From positions 496,001 through 560,000 of the forward strand of contig NZ_JANFLS010000002.1 of NCBI RefSeq assembly GCF_024385465.1: 64,000 bases of DNA. The letters run 5' to 3'. Below the pieces are notes generated by a model that made no database searches, was not told the origin of the DNA, and saw only the letters and a list, made by a program, of their open reading frames with translations. The stretch is from Arthrobacter sp. zg-Y844 (lineage in GTDB: Bacteria; Actinomycetota; Actinomycetes; Actinomycetales; Micrococcaceae). Positions 33,649-41,892 of this stretch are shown here, one piece after another. How positions within the stretch are numbered: position 1 is the stretch's first letter; every line of letters begins with the position of its first letter. The translations under genes were made by a program, and so were the position numbers.

Positions 33649-33876
33649 ATGGCACAGGTCACCCTGGAAACCAACGGATCCGTCTGCCCCTTCCCCCTCG
33701 TGGAGGCCAAGCAGGCTATGACAACACTGACCAGCGGCGATGAACTCGTCATCCACTTCGACTGCACCCAGGCCACGGACGCAATTCCGCGCTGGGCTGC
33801 CGAAAGCGGCTACCCGGTCACGGATTTCTCCAAGCGCGGCCCCGCGGAGTGGTCCATCACGGTGCAGAAGGCCTAG
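33649..33876 (+). CDS. tsuB: TusA-family sulfurtransferase (TsuB-like)
   Basis: A 75-residue TusA/YeeD domain. The catalytic cysteine lies in GSVCPFPLVEAKQAM, the conserved C-P-x-P motif, followed by the two-layer alpha/beta fold ending EWSITVQKA. It accepts sulfur from imported thiosulfate or from a persulfide donor and passes it on. Pairing with the YeeE-type gene 35 bp upstream makes an uptake and trafficking operon. A ribosome-binding site (AAAAGGAA) lies 7 nt before the ATG. Confidence 0.92.
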   Translation: MAQVTLETNGSVCPFPLVEAKQAMTTLTSGDELVIHFDCTQATDAIPRWAAESGYPVTDFSKRGPAEWSITVQKA

Positions 33877-33927
33877 CACCGCTTGACCGCCGCACCGCTG
33901 AAGCCCGGCTCCTCCGTTCCGCGCCAG

Positions 33928-34569
33928 TCAAGAGCGCAGGATCCGCTGGCGCCGGGCTTCGGCGATGGCGGCGGTCCGGTTGTCCACACCGAGCTTTTCG
34001 TAGATGTGCACCAAGTGCGTTTTCACGGTCGCTTCGGAGATAAACAGCTTCCGGGCGATGGCCCGGTTCCCGAGGCCCGTTGCCAGCAGCTCAAGCAGTT
34101 CGAGTTCACGGCTGCTGAGGGCCGGAGCCGGACTCCGCAGATGGCCCATTAGCCGGGCTGCAACCACCGGCGACAATGCCGTCCGCCCGTCCGCAGCAGC
34201 AGTGACTGCGGTGCGGATCTCCCCGGGATCCGCATCCTTGAGCATGTAACCGGCCGCCCCGGCTTCGATGGCCGCCAGGATATCGGCGTCAGTGTCATAG
34301 GTGGTCAGAATCAGCACCGGCGGGCCGTCGGCCGCCCGGATTCTCCGCGTGGCCTCCACTCCGTCCATGCCGGCGCCCATCTGCAGATCCATCAGTACAA
34401 GATCGACTGGGGTGCCCAGCACCTCCTGTTTACGGACTTCGGCCACGGCTGATTCCCCATCCGCGGATTCGGCGGCAACCCGAATGCCTTCAAAGTCCTC
34501 CAGCATGGCGCGCAGACCGGCCCGAACAACCGGGTGATCGTCAACCAACAGGATCCGCATCACTCTCAT
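33928..34569 (-). CDS. NarL/LuxR-family response regulator
   Basis: A 213-residue response regulator. The receiver domain has ILLVDDHPVVRAGL and the phospho-acceptor Asp in VLMDLQMG, with T/S and K in LTTYDT and LKDADPG. The C-terminal LuxR helix-turn-helix is LSSRELELLELLATGLGNRAIARKLF-like, ending VKTHLVHIYEKLGVDNR (given here only in short parts). Its ATG overlaps the histidine-kinase stop in ATGA, so it is translationally coupled. The likely target is the divergent promoter of the ABC exporter genes, where a 20-bp-spaced repeat lies at 35941-35971. Confidence 0.93.
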   Translation of the reverse strand: MRVMRILLVDDHPVVRAGLRAMLEDFEGIRVAAESADGESAVAEVRKQEVLGTPVDLVLMDLQMGAGMDGVEATRRIRAADGPPVLILTTYDTDADILAAIEAGAAGYMLKDADPGEIRTAVTAAADGRTALSPVVAARLMGHLRSPAPALSSRELELLELLATGLGNRAIARKLFISEATVKTHLVHIYEKLGVDNRTAAIAEARRQRILRS

Positions 34570-35903
34570 GTCCGTGTCTTCGCCGGAGCCGGTTCCGCCG
34601 GTTGCTCGGCAGCCGGCAGCGGAAGCCGTACCGCCACCACCGCGCCTTCGCCGGGCGCGGATTCGATGCTCAGCACCCCGCCCAGATCCGCTGCCCGCTC
34701 GCGCAGGGAGAGCAGCCCGAATCCGCTGCCGTCCCGGCGGGGGACGTCCGGGAGCGTTGCGGTGCTGAAGCCCGCACCGTCATCGAAGACATCCAGCGTC
34801 ACTGCGTCGGGGGCGTAGCTGAGGGTCAGTACCGCGGTATGTGCGCCGGAATGCGCCCGCACGTTGGCGAGGGAAGCCTGCGCCGCCCTCAGCAGGGTGG
34901 TTTCATACCGGGCATCGAGATCCACTGGCTCTCCGTCCACCCGGAGGGTGCACTCCAGCGGCTGACCGCCGGAAGCCGCCTGCCGGGAGTTATCGGCGCA
35001 AAGGCGCTCCAGCCCCGCGATGAGGGTCCCGCTCCCCGTTGCCGGTTCGGTCAGGCCGCGCACAAACTTCCTGGCCTCGGCCAGGTTTTCCGACGCAGTG
35101 GCCTGGACGGTGGCAATGCGTTCCCGGGCCAGATCCGCCTGTCCGCTTTCCAGTGCCGCGCCGGCCGCCCGCGACATCAGGACAATGCTGGAAAACCCCT
35201 GGGCCAAGGTGTCATGGATCTCGCGGGCCAGGCGTTCCCGTTCCGCCAGGACGCCCGCACGATGCTGGGACGCTGCCAGCTGCCCGCGGGTGCGCCGAAG
35301 CTCGGCCAGCGCACGCCGCTGGTTCACGCTTTCTCCGTGCAGCGCCGCGTAGGCGAAGCCCATCACCACCGCAAAAAGGGCCCCCACCACCGGGCCCAAC
35401 AGGACTGCGAGAGTAAACCCTCCGGAGTGCACGCCTTGGGCGGCGACCACCGCAGCCGTCATCGCGGTTACTGCCGCCAACGCGGGCACGGTCCGCAGCA
35501 GATGCAGGTCCAGGAAGAACAGGGGGAAGGCCAGCCAGGAAAAATCGGCGCTTATCAGCAGCAGAAGAAGCCATAGGAACGTTACGGCCGCCAGCCAATA
35601 GGGCCCGGCACGGCCGGGGTCCGGCCCGGTCCCCGTTACTGCGTAGCGTTTCTCTGCCACGGTTCCGGCGAGATAGACGACGGCGAGCACACAGGCGCAG
35701 GCATAGGCAGCCACGAGGCGGGGTGTTCCGGGCCCGTCCAGGGTCAGCTGGACCAAAGCCAGAACAAGCAGCCCGGCGAAGGCAACGTGCAGGGCTACCC
35801 GCAGCAGGCGGAGCACGGCGTCCCCTGCGACGGTCGCTGCAGCGGCAGACACGGTGCCGGCGCCGCCGTCGGGACCCCCACTGCTTTGATTCGGCGCGCT
35901 CAT
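34566..35903 (-). CDS. NarL-type sensor histidine kinase
   Basis: A 445-residue membrane kinase. The first half (about residues 20-190) is made of several hydrophobic helices. A coiled segment and the HisKA_3 box REIHDTLAQGFSSI with the phospho-accepting histidine follow. The HATPase domain shows DVFDDGAGF and GFGLLSLRERA. Membrane-buried sensors of this layout often detect cell-envelope stress or small ligands such as antimicrobial peptides (inference). It is divergent from an FtsX-type ABC exporter and probably controls it. A short intergenic of 177 bp separates the two operons. Confidence 0.92.
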   Translation of the reverse strand: MSAPNQSSGGPDGGAGTVSAAAATVAGDAVLRLLRVALHVAFAGLLVLALVQLTLDGPGTPRLVAAYACACVLAVVYLAGTVAEKRYAVTGTGPDPGRAGPYWLAAVTFLWLLLLLISADFSWLAFPLFFLDLHLLRTVPALAAVTAMTAAVVAAQGVHSGGFTLAVLLGPVVGALFAVVMGFAYAALHGESVNQRRALAELRRTRGQLAASQHRAGVLAERERLAREIHDTLAQGFSSIVLMSRAAGAALESGQADLARERIATVQATASENLAEARKFVRGLTEPATGSGTLIAGLERLCADNSRQAASGGQPLECTLRVDGEPVDLDARYETTLLRAAQASLANVRAHSGAHTAVLTLSYAPDAVTLDVFDDGAGFSTATLPDVPRRDGSGFGLLSLRERAADLGGVLSIESAPGEGAVVAVRLPLPAAEQPAEPAPAKTRT

Positions 35904-35940
35904 GATTCCAGCCTAGGTCCGGCAGTCGGCGTCGGCATCA

Positions 35941-35971
35941 ACCAAACGGTTGAGCGCAGGACCAACCGGTT
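35941..35971. promoter_or_regulatory. Two copies of ACCAA(A/C)CGGTT spaced exactly 20 bp
   Basis: The 11-mer at 35941-35951 and its one-mismatch copy at 35961-35971 are repeated with a 20-bp period, close to two helical turns. Each is embedded in a dyad (TCAACC-AAAC-GGTTGA at 35938-35953; AACCGGTT at 35964-35971). The spot is the divergent promoter of a two-component system and an ABC exporter, so a response-regulator binding site is likely. Confidence 0.55.
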
Positions 35972-36080
35972 TCTCCGCCCGGATCATCCGTCCATGCGAT
36001 GGGTTCGCCCCGGAACCGGCGGAGGGTTGAAAGGTACCCTCCACTGCCGCTGCGGCGGCCGATCCGAAAGGAAGCAAAAC

Positions 36081-37163
36081 GTGTATCTGGCACTCCGCGA
36101 CATTCGCTTCGCCAAGGGGCGGTTTGCCCTGATGGGCAGCGTCGTCGCCCTGATTACCCTCCTTCTGGTGCTGCTCTCCGGGCTTACCGCGGGCCTGGGC
36201 AACCAAAACACTGCGGCGATCAAGGACCTTGGCTCCGCCGGGGTGAACATCGTTGCCTTCGGTGCACCCGACGGCGGTGAAGCCAAGGTCTCCTATACGG
36301 AATCAACCGTCACAGCTGAGCAGTTGGCTGAGTGGCGGAAGACGCCCGGCATCGAGACCGCTGAACCCGTAGGCATCACCCAAACGCGCATTACCGGCGG
36401 GGCCAGCGCAAACGTGGCTGTCTTCGGCGTCGAACCGGGCAGCACTCTCGCGCCCCGTCAGGTCGGCGACGGACAGATCCTCATTGGATCGGAAACAGCG
36501 GATTCCCTGTCCCTGGATCCGGGGGACGAAGTGCGCCTGGGCGGCCGGGTCCTGACTGTTGAAGACATTGTCGACCAGTCCTACTACAGCCATACGCCGC
36601 TCGTCTGGACGTCCCTGGCTACGTGGCAGGCTGCGGCCCATACCAACGATGAGGGCTCCGACGCGGCGCCGGTGGCCACCGTGATCGCCGCCTCGGGCTC
36701 CGCCGCCGAGCAGGCAGACGACGCCGCAGGCACAGTCTCCACGGGTATCCGCGGCTCTTTCAACGGACTGGGCGCCTACACCTCGGAAAACGGTTCGCTG
36801 CTGATGATGCAGGCGTTCCTGTACGGCATCTCCGCACTGGTCATTGTGGCCTTCCTGGCGGTCTGGACCATCCAGCGCACCCGCGACATCGCCGTGCTGA
36901 AGGCCTTGGGCGGCAGCTCCGCTTACCTGATGCGTGACGCACTGGCCCAGGCCGGGACCATCGTTGCCGCAGGTGCCGTCACCGGCGGGGTGCTCGCCGT
37001 ACTGATCGGCCTGGCCGCCGCTGCGGTTGCTCCGTTCATCCTGTCGGTTTCCACCGCACTGCTGCCGATCCTCGGCATTGTGGTGCTCGGGCTTGCCGGG
37101 GCGGCCGGCGCCGTACGCCGGGTTGCCAAGGTAGATCCACTGACTGCTCTCGGCGGCAACTAG
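36081..37163 (+). CDS. ABC exporter permease (FtsX/MacB-type)
   Basis: A 360-residue permease with an N-terminal transmembrane helix (MYLALRDIRFAKGRFALMG leading into it), an extracytoplasmic MacB-like domain of about 200 residues, and three C-terminal helices with the FtsX consensus (TIQRTRDIAVLKALGGSSAYLMRD). It should work with the ATPase encoded 40 bp downstream to move a substrate or mechanically drive an envelope process. GTG at 36081 with AAAGGAAG upstream is the start; the frame is open nearly 300 nt further back but has no support. It is regulated presumably by the divergent NarL-type system. Confidence 0.9.
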   Translation: MYLALRDIRFAKGRFALMGSVVALITLLLVLLSGLTAGLGNQNTAAIKDLGSAGVNIVAFGAPDGGEAKVSYTESTVTAEQLAEWRKTPGIETAEPVGITQTRITGGASANVAVFGVEPGSTLAPRQVGDGQILIGSETADSLSLDPGDEVRLGGRVLTVEDIVDQSYYSHTPLVWTSLATWQAAAHTNDEGSDAAPVATVIAASGSAAEQADDAAGTVSTGIRGSFNGLGAYTSENGSLLMMQAFLYGISALVIVAFLAVWTIQRTRDIAVLKALGGSSAYLMRDALAQAGTIVAAGAVTGGVLAVLIGLAAAAVAPFILSVSTALLPILGIVVLGLAGAAGAVRRVAKVDPLTALGGN

Positions 37164-37203
37164 GGACCTCCAGTCTGTATTCCCAAGAAAGGACCAGCAC
37201 AAC

Positions 37204-37941
37204 ATGGCAGAAACCTCAGATTCGGCATTTGTTCCACCCACCCGCGCAGCCACTGCCGCACTGCACCTGCAGGACGTAACCCTCGAATACCCCGACGGCG
37301 TCAGCACGCTGAAGGCACTGGACCGGGTCAGCCTGGCTGTTCCCCGGGGAAAGATCCTCTCGCTGGTGGGTCCGTCCGGGTCCGGCAAGTCCTCCCTCCT
37401 CGCCGTTGCCGCCACTCTGATACGCCCGGCGTCGGGCACCGTGACGGTGAGCGGCCGGGATGCCGGCGAACTGGACGACGCCGGCCGGACTGCACTGCGG
37501 CGTACCGCACTTGGCATTGTCTTCCAGCAGGCGAACCTGCTTCCGTCCCTCACGGCCGTGGAGCAGCTCGTCATCACTGACCGGCTGCGCGGCAGGGCCG
37601 GGAAGGAATCCGAGTCCCGGGCGCGGGAGCTCCTGGAACTCGTGGGGCTGTCCCAATCCAACGCGGCGCGCCATCCCCACCAGCTCTCCGGCGGACAGCG
37701 TCAGCGGGTCAACATTGCCCGTGCCCTGATGGGCAGTCCGTCCCTGCTGCTAGTGGATGAACCCACCGCCGCGCTGGACCACGACCGGTCCGAGGCGATT
37801 GTCCGCCTATTGGTTGCCGTGACACGCGAATTCGACCTGGGTACGGTGATGGTGACCCACGATACCGAGTTCGTGCCCCTGACCGATGAGGTGGCGGCCA
37901 TGCGGGACGGCAGGCTTATTGAACACGGCCCCGCAGCCTAG
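37204..37941 (+). CDS. ABC exporter ATPase (LolD/MacB-type)
   Basis: A 245-residue ATPase. It has Walker A GPSGSGKSS, Q-loop FQQANLLPSL, signature LSGGQRQRVNIARAL, Walker B LLVDEPTAALD and switch-histidine VTHDTEF. It is of the lipoprotein/macrolide-exporter type that pairs with FtsX-like permeases, and the permease gene is 40 bp upstream. AAAGGACCAGC precedes the ATG as ribosome-binding site. The stop is shared with the convergent LigD polymerase gene (CTAG 37938-37941). Confidence 0.94.
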   Translation: MAETSDSAFVPPTRAATAALHLQDVTLEYPDGVSTLKALDRVSLAVPRGKILSLVGPSGSGKSSLLAVAATLIRPASGTVTVSGRDAGELDDAGRTALRRTALGIVFQQANLLPSLTAVEQLVITDRLRGRAGKESESRARELLELVGLSQSNAARHPHQLSGGQRQRVNIARALMGSPSLLLVDEPTAALDHDRSEAIVRLLVAVTREFDLGTVMVTHDTEFVPLTDEVAAMRDGRLIEHGPAA

Positions 37942-38960
37942 TCCTTCCGACGGGCGCGGCTGGGCTGGACCCGGGGCGGCTCCCCCGGCATCTTCGGATA
38001 GTCCGGCGGGAAAGGCAGTTCGCCCAGGCCGTTGGCCAGGTCCCGTTCCCACCAGCCCAGCAGGACGTCGATGGACCCCGGCCGGGCGGACATCTCCGCC
38101 CAGGGATCCCCGACGGTGCGCAGCCGCTCGGGAACTGTCTGCATAGTGAAGTCCGCAGGATGCACCCATTCCAGCTCGTCCCAGGTGATCGGGCAGGAGA
38201 CGGGTGCGTTCGGAAGCGCCCGGGGGCTGTATGCGCCGGCCATGGTCCGGTCGCGGTTGGCCTGGTTGAAGTCCACGAACACCCGCGTGCCGCGCTCTTC
38301 CTTCCACCAGGCCGTGGTCACCTTGTCCGGCATCCGGCGCTCCACCTCCCGGGCCGCGGCAATCACGGCATGCCGGACGTCCAGGAATTCACGCTCCGGG
38401 CGGATGGGCGCGAAGAGGTGGATGCCCCGGTTGCCCGAAGTCTTGATGTAGGCGTCCAACCCGGCCTCGGCGAGGATGGATCGCAGCTCCTGGGCCGGAC
38501 GCACGGCGTCGTCGAAATCCGTGCCCGGCTGCGGATCCAGGTCAATGCGCAGCTGGTCCGGGTTGTCCGTGTTGTCCGCCCGTGACGGCCAGGGATGGAA
38601 CACCACCGTGTTCATCTGCGCCGCCCACACCGCGGCGGCAGGTTCATCCAGGACCACCTGCGGGTGTGAACGCGCGCTCGGGTATTCCACGGTGACGGCG
38701 CGCATCCAGTCCGGCATGCCGCGCGGCGGATTCTTGGAGAAGAACACCTCTCCGCCGATGCCCTCCGGGAAGCGCTCCAGTGAGACGGGCCGGCCGCCGT
38801 TGGCCCGGATGAACGCCTCACCCACCTCCGCGAGATAACGGGCCAGATCCAGTTTCGTGATTCCGGGATCAGGCCAGATGACCCGTCCGGGACTGGAGAT
38901 GCGGACCTGCCGCTCCCCCTCCGGGCCGGGAACGGCCAAGGTGGTTTCCTCGCGTGCCAT
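37938..38960 (-). CDS. NHEJ primase-polymerase (LigD polymerase domain), stand-alone
   Basis: A 340-residue member of the archaeo-eukaryotic primase family, equal to the polymerase domain of LigD. It shows VIWPDPGITKLDLARYL, the catalytic D-x-D in RIDLDPQPG and KTSGNRGIHLFAPI with the nucleotide-binding histidine; the C-terminal ARPGSIDVLLGWWE is also typical. It fills gaps with ribonucleotides during end joining with Ku and a ligase. The ligase and Ku genes are not in the window. The frame is open 117 nt upstream, but ATG at 38960 opens MAREETTLAVPG and is preferred. It lies 46 bp downstream of an MFS gene on the same strand. Confidence 0.9.
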   Translation of the reverse strand: MAREETTLAVPGPEGERQVRISSPGRVIWPDPGITKLDLARYLAEVGEAFIRANGGRPVSLERFPEGIGGEVFFSKNPPRGMPDWMRAVTVEYPSARSHPQVVLDEPAAAVWAAQMNTVVFHPWPSRADNTDNPDQLRIDLDPQPGTDFDDAVRPAQELRSILAEAGLDAYIKTSGNRGIHLFAPIRPEREFLDVRHAVIAAAREVERRMPDKVTTAWWKEERGTRVFVDFNQANRDRTMAGAYSPRALPNAPVSCPITWDELEWVHPADFTMQTVPERLRTVGDPWAEMSARPGSIDVLLGWWERDLANGLGELPFPPDYPKMPGEPPRVQPSRARRKD

Positions 38961-39006
38961 CGTTCTGCTTTCCCTCATCGGACAGTGTGGGAAAGAGGCT
39001 ACCGTG

Positions 39007-40227
39007 TCAGGCCGCAGGCTTCCCCCGCACCGGTTCCACCGGTGCGCCGGGCCGGTAGTTCTTCCGCCCGTGGACAAAGTGGTACAGCACCGTGGAGGCC
39101 AGCAGCACGGCGGCCAGCACCCAGTACATGCCGTGGAATCCCATCAGCGGCAGGAGCATGCCCAGAAGCAGCGGACCAAGGCCCACACCGGCGTCCATCA
39201 GGATGAAGAACGTGGACGTCGCCAGGCCGATCCGGGCCGCCGGCGCCGTTGTCACGGCAATCGCCTGGGCGCACGGCATCAGTGCACCGAAGCCGAACCC
39301 CACAAACACGCCGGCCAGGGCCATCACGGTGTCATTGGGGGCGTAGGCCAGCAGCGCCAGGCCGACGGCGAAGGACACCAGGGTGGGGTACACCACGGCG
39401 TTGTCACCGTGCCGGTCCTGGATGCGACCCACAAACAACCGCGAAACCAGCACCACGCACGCATAGACCACAAAGAAGAGGCTGGCGCCGAGCACCAGGC
39501 CTTCCGTCTGGGCATAGGAGTTAAGGAAGGAGAGGATGCCGGCGTAAGCCGCGCCGGCAATGAACATCACCGATGCGATGGCCAGTGCCGACGGATCGAT
39601 GATGTCCGTGAGGTGCATCCGCCACTTGTTCTCTTGTTCCTCGGCGGTCGGTGTGCGTTCCGGCAGGGACAGCACCAGGGACAAGGCGAGGGCGACGGCG
39701 GCGCAGCCGGCAGCAAACAGGAATAGGGCGCGGTAACTGACGGACTCCGCCAGGAACACGGCCAGGAACGGGCCTACCGCGGTAGCCATCGTGGTGGAGA
39801 TACCGAAGTAGCCGGTACCCTCGCCCCGCCGGTGGACCGGAATGAGCCCCATGACCGAGGCGGAAATACTCGTGCTGGCCGCTCCGAAGGCCATGCCGTG
39901 CAGGATCCGGACAATCAGGAGCAGCGCCAGGTTGGACGCCGGGATATACAGCAGCGAGGCCACCACGAACACCGCAAGGCTGGTCACCAGCAGCCGGCGC
40001 CGCCCCACGAAGTCCAGGAACTTCCCGGCGAATACCCGTGCCGCCAACGCGCCGAGGACGAAGGATCCGGAAGCAAATCCGGCAGCGCTGTCGGATGCGG
40101 AGAACTCCTGCACCGTATAGAGCGCCATGGTGGTCATCAACAGATAAAACACCAGTGAGATAAAGAGGTTCGTGATGATCGCCAGCACAAATCCCCTGGT
40201 CCATAATTTCTGACCGCTGCCAGCCAC
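39007..40227 (-). CDS. MFS transporter, probable efflux type
   Basis: A 406-residue major facilitator with 12 predicted helices. The first inner loop has GKFLDFVGRRRLL and the central region GRIQDRHGDNAVV, the two conserved MFS loops. The short N-terminus and the YxLMTTMALYTV helix resemble drug or metabolite efflux carriers. The substrate is not predictable. GTG at 40227 has AGGAG 6 nt upstream. It is followed by the LigD polymerase gene after 46 bp, possibly cotranscribed but without an obvious functional link. Confidence 0.86.
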   Translation of the reverse strand: MAGSGQKLWTRGFVLAIITNLFISLVFYLLMTTMALYTVQEFSASDSAAGFASGSFVLGALAARVFAGKFLDFVGRRRLLVTSLAVFVVASLLYIPASNLALLLIVRILHGMAFGAASTSISASVMGLIPVHRRGEGTGYFGISTTMATAVGPFLAVFLAESVSYRALFLFAAGCAAVALALSLVLSLPERTPTAEEQENKWRMHLTDIIDPSALAIASVMFIAGAAYAGILSFLNSYAQTEGLVLGASLFFVVYACVVLVSRLFVGRIQDRHGDNAVVYPTLVSFAVGLALLAYAPNDTVMALAGVFVGFGFGALMPCAQAIAVTTAPAARIGLATSTFFILMDAGVGLGPLLLGMLLPLMGFHGMYWVLAAVLLASTVLYHFVHGRKNYRPGAPVEPVRGKPAA

Positions 40228-40734
40228 TGCATTCTCCTGTTTCCTCGGAACAAGCGACCGATATTGGAAGGCCGCCTAACAATCTTACGCGCCGTCGTCG
40301 CCGGTCGGGAAATCGGCCTGCCGCCGCCGTCCACGGGCTGGACTGCAGGAAATTGCAGTGATCCCGACCACATTTACCTGCGTGGTGATGCAGTCGTGAC
40401 GGATGGGAAAACTTCAGTCACTCCTGTACCGGAGGGAGGAATTCTTCGAGCGCAGATCAGGGCGCAGGGACAGCGATTCCGAGGCGGTGGTACGCCTGTT
40501 ACTGAAGGGGTCACACGCGTAACACCTGTCTCGAGGCCTGGATGACCAGCGACTCGGGGCTGGAGGAGAACCCCTGTTAATATTGAGACTGAAGCCGGCC
40601 GATGTGGCCGAAGAGGCAGATTTCGGTTAGCATATCGCGCCCTCGATCACACGCCTGAGAGAAGCAGATCACACAATGGTTATCCAACCGTAACTATCTT
40701 GTACGGTTATTCCCATGCCGCTTTCTGATGCGGC
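40228..40734. promoter_or_regulatory. Long regulatory region upstream of the LysM-NlpC/P60 gene
   Basis: About 500 bp without a coding gene, located between the MFS gene and the riboswitch. It holds GTNAC-type pairs resembling MtrA boxes: GTCAC-N4-GTACC (40417-40430), GTCAC-N4-GTAAC (40510-40523, with GTTAC at 40498), and GTAAC-N6-GTACG (40690-40705). The last overlaps a TATCTT -10 candidate (40695-40700) and the dyad AACCGTA-N9-TACGGTT (40686-40708). The transcript probably starts near 40707. Confidence 0.55.
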
Positions 40735-40918
40735 TCCCCCGGGCTTGTTACCTAGCTCTGCCGCTGGTCCCGGGGTCCACAGAACGCACAACCACGGCAG
40801 AGGCGGGGGAACCAATTATGGGTTCCTTGAATCCTTGGGGTTAAGTCTCCGGTTTCACCGGCGGCCGGGTGTCTCCCATCCGAATCCGACAGCTCACCTC
40901 GCAGGTATCGGGAGAGGT
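40735..40918 (+). ncRNA. c-di-AMP riboswitch (ydaO-yuaA class)
   Basis: The leader carries the conserved blocks of the ydaO class in order: GGGGGAACCAATT (from 40805), the TTGGGGTTAA block, and CCGAATCCGACAGCTCACC followed by TCGCAGG near the 3' end. An 8-bp pairing CTCTGCCG / CGGCAGAG links 40756-40763 with 40795-40802. In actinobacteria this class sits in front of cell-wall hydrolase and Rpf genes and switches expression off when c-di-AMP is high. The coding sequence begins a few nucleotides later, so the 3' end lies next to the ribosome-binding site GGGAGAGG. Boundaries are approximate. Confidence 0.85.
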
Positions 40919-40924
40919 TATTAC

Positions 40925-41803
40925 ATGACTTTCAACAAGACTCGTGGACGCCACCGCGCCGAGAACATCGTCGTTGCTGGCCGCGGACGGACCATCGGCA
41001 GCGCCGCTGCAGTAGTCGTCGCAGGTTCCGGCCTGATGCTCAGCATGGCCGCACCGGCCTCCGCCGGAGTTGTCGCCAATGACAACTACACCCCGTCGCA
41101 GGCCGTTGCACCGGCCGCTCCGGTTGCAGCCGCACCCGTTGCAGCCGCACCGGTAGCTGCCCCCGCAGCTGCTGCCACCACCCACACCGTTGTTTCCGGT
41201 GACACCCTGGGCCAGATCTCCGCCGCTTACGGCGTTGGCCTGGACTCCGTCCTGGCGCTGAACGGCCTGTCCCTGGCTTCGATCATCTACCCCGGCGATG
41301 TCATCACCGTTGCCGGCGAAGCCGCTCCGGCCATTGCTGCCGAGCCCGTTGCGTCCTACGCCGCTCCGGCTGCAGCTCCGGCTGCAGCACCGGTCGCAGC
41401 ACCGGTTGAGCCCGCCAATACCGGCGTGGTCACCACCCAGTCCACCAACATCACGCCGGCTGCAGCAACCCCCGCAGCCAGCGGCACCAACGCCATCATG
41501 CTGGCTTCGGCACAGTCGCAGCTGGGCGCAGCCCAGGACTGCACCGTGCTGGTTGAGGTTGCCCTGCGCGCCGCAGGCCACAGCGTGGGGGACCTTGCTC
41601 CCGCACAGCTGGCCGCCTACGGCACCCAGGTCTCCACCCCGGAGCCCGGTGACATGGTCTACTACGCCGACGGCGGCATGGGCCTGGCCCACATTGCCAT
41701 CTACATCGGCAACGGCGAAGCCATCCACAGCGGCTGGAACGGCAACCAGACCGTAGTCCAGTCCGTCAACGTCGGCTCCGGCCCCGTGTTCTACCGCGCA
41801 TAA
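40925..41803 (+). CDS. Secreted LysM-NlpC/P60 peptidoglycan hydrolase
   Basis: A 292-residue exported protein. A long twin-basic-rich N-region leads to a hydrophobic core ending APASA (signal peptide, cleavage near residue 48). An Ala/Pro-rich linker, one LysM domain (THTVVSGDTLGQISAAYGVG; about 85-130), a second Ala/Pro linker and a C-terminal NlpC/P60 domain (about 190-292) follow. The P60 cysteine is in AAQDCTVLVE and the histidine in GLAHIAIYIG. It should cut peptide crosslinks of peptidoglycan at the surface. A c-di-AMP riboswitch controls it. ATG at 40925 with GGGAGAGG 8 nt upstream fixes the start. Transcription ends at the hairpin 41827-41862. Confidence 0.92.
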   Translation: MTFNKTRGRHRAENIVVAGRGRTIGSAAAVVVAGSGLMLSMAAPASAGVVANDNYTPSQAVAPAAPVAAAPVAAAPVAAPAAAATTHTVVSGDTLGQISAAYGVGLDSVLALNGLSLASIIYPGDVITVAGEAAPAIAAEPVASYAAPAAAPAAAPVAAPVEPANTGVVTTQSTNITPAAATPAASGTNAIMLASAQSQLGAAQDCTVLVEVALRAAGHSVGDLAPAQLAAYGTQVSTPEPGDMVYYADGGMGLAHIAIYIGNGEAIHSGWNGNQTVVQSVNVGSGPVFYRA

Positions 41804-41826
41804 GGCTTCCAGCCACACCGCGCCAA

Positions 41827-41862
41827 AATAAGCGTCCGTCCCGCAAGGGACGGACGCTTATT
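41827..41862. terminator. 16-bp hairpin with GCAA tetraloop, bidirectional terminator
   Basis: Arms 41827-41842 and 41847-41862 pair perfectly around GCAA, a GNRA tetraloop. It stands between the convergent NlpC/P60 gene and the end of the kdp operon. Both outer arms end in A/T-rich sequence, so it can serve both directions. Confidence 0.9.
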
Positions 41863-41892
41863 GCGTTAAGCGGTGAGGACCGGCCGGACGCA

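Noticed and set aside
35787-36080. N-terminal extension of the FtsX permease and other long upstream extensions (AarF, LigD polymerase, KdpB, TetR, DUF222-HNH, AP-GDPD)
   Set aside because: Upstream parts overlap other genes or promoters and have no family similarity. A ribosome-binding site, -10 hexamer or signal peptide marks the later start in each case.
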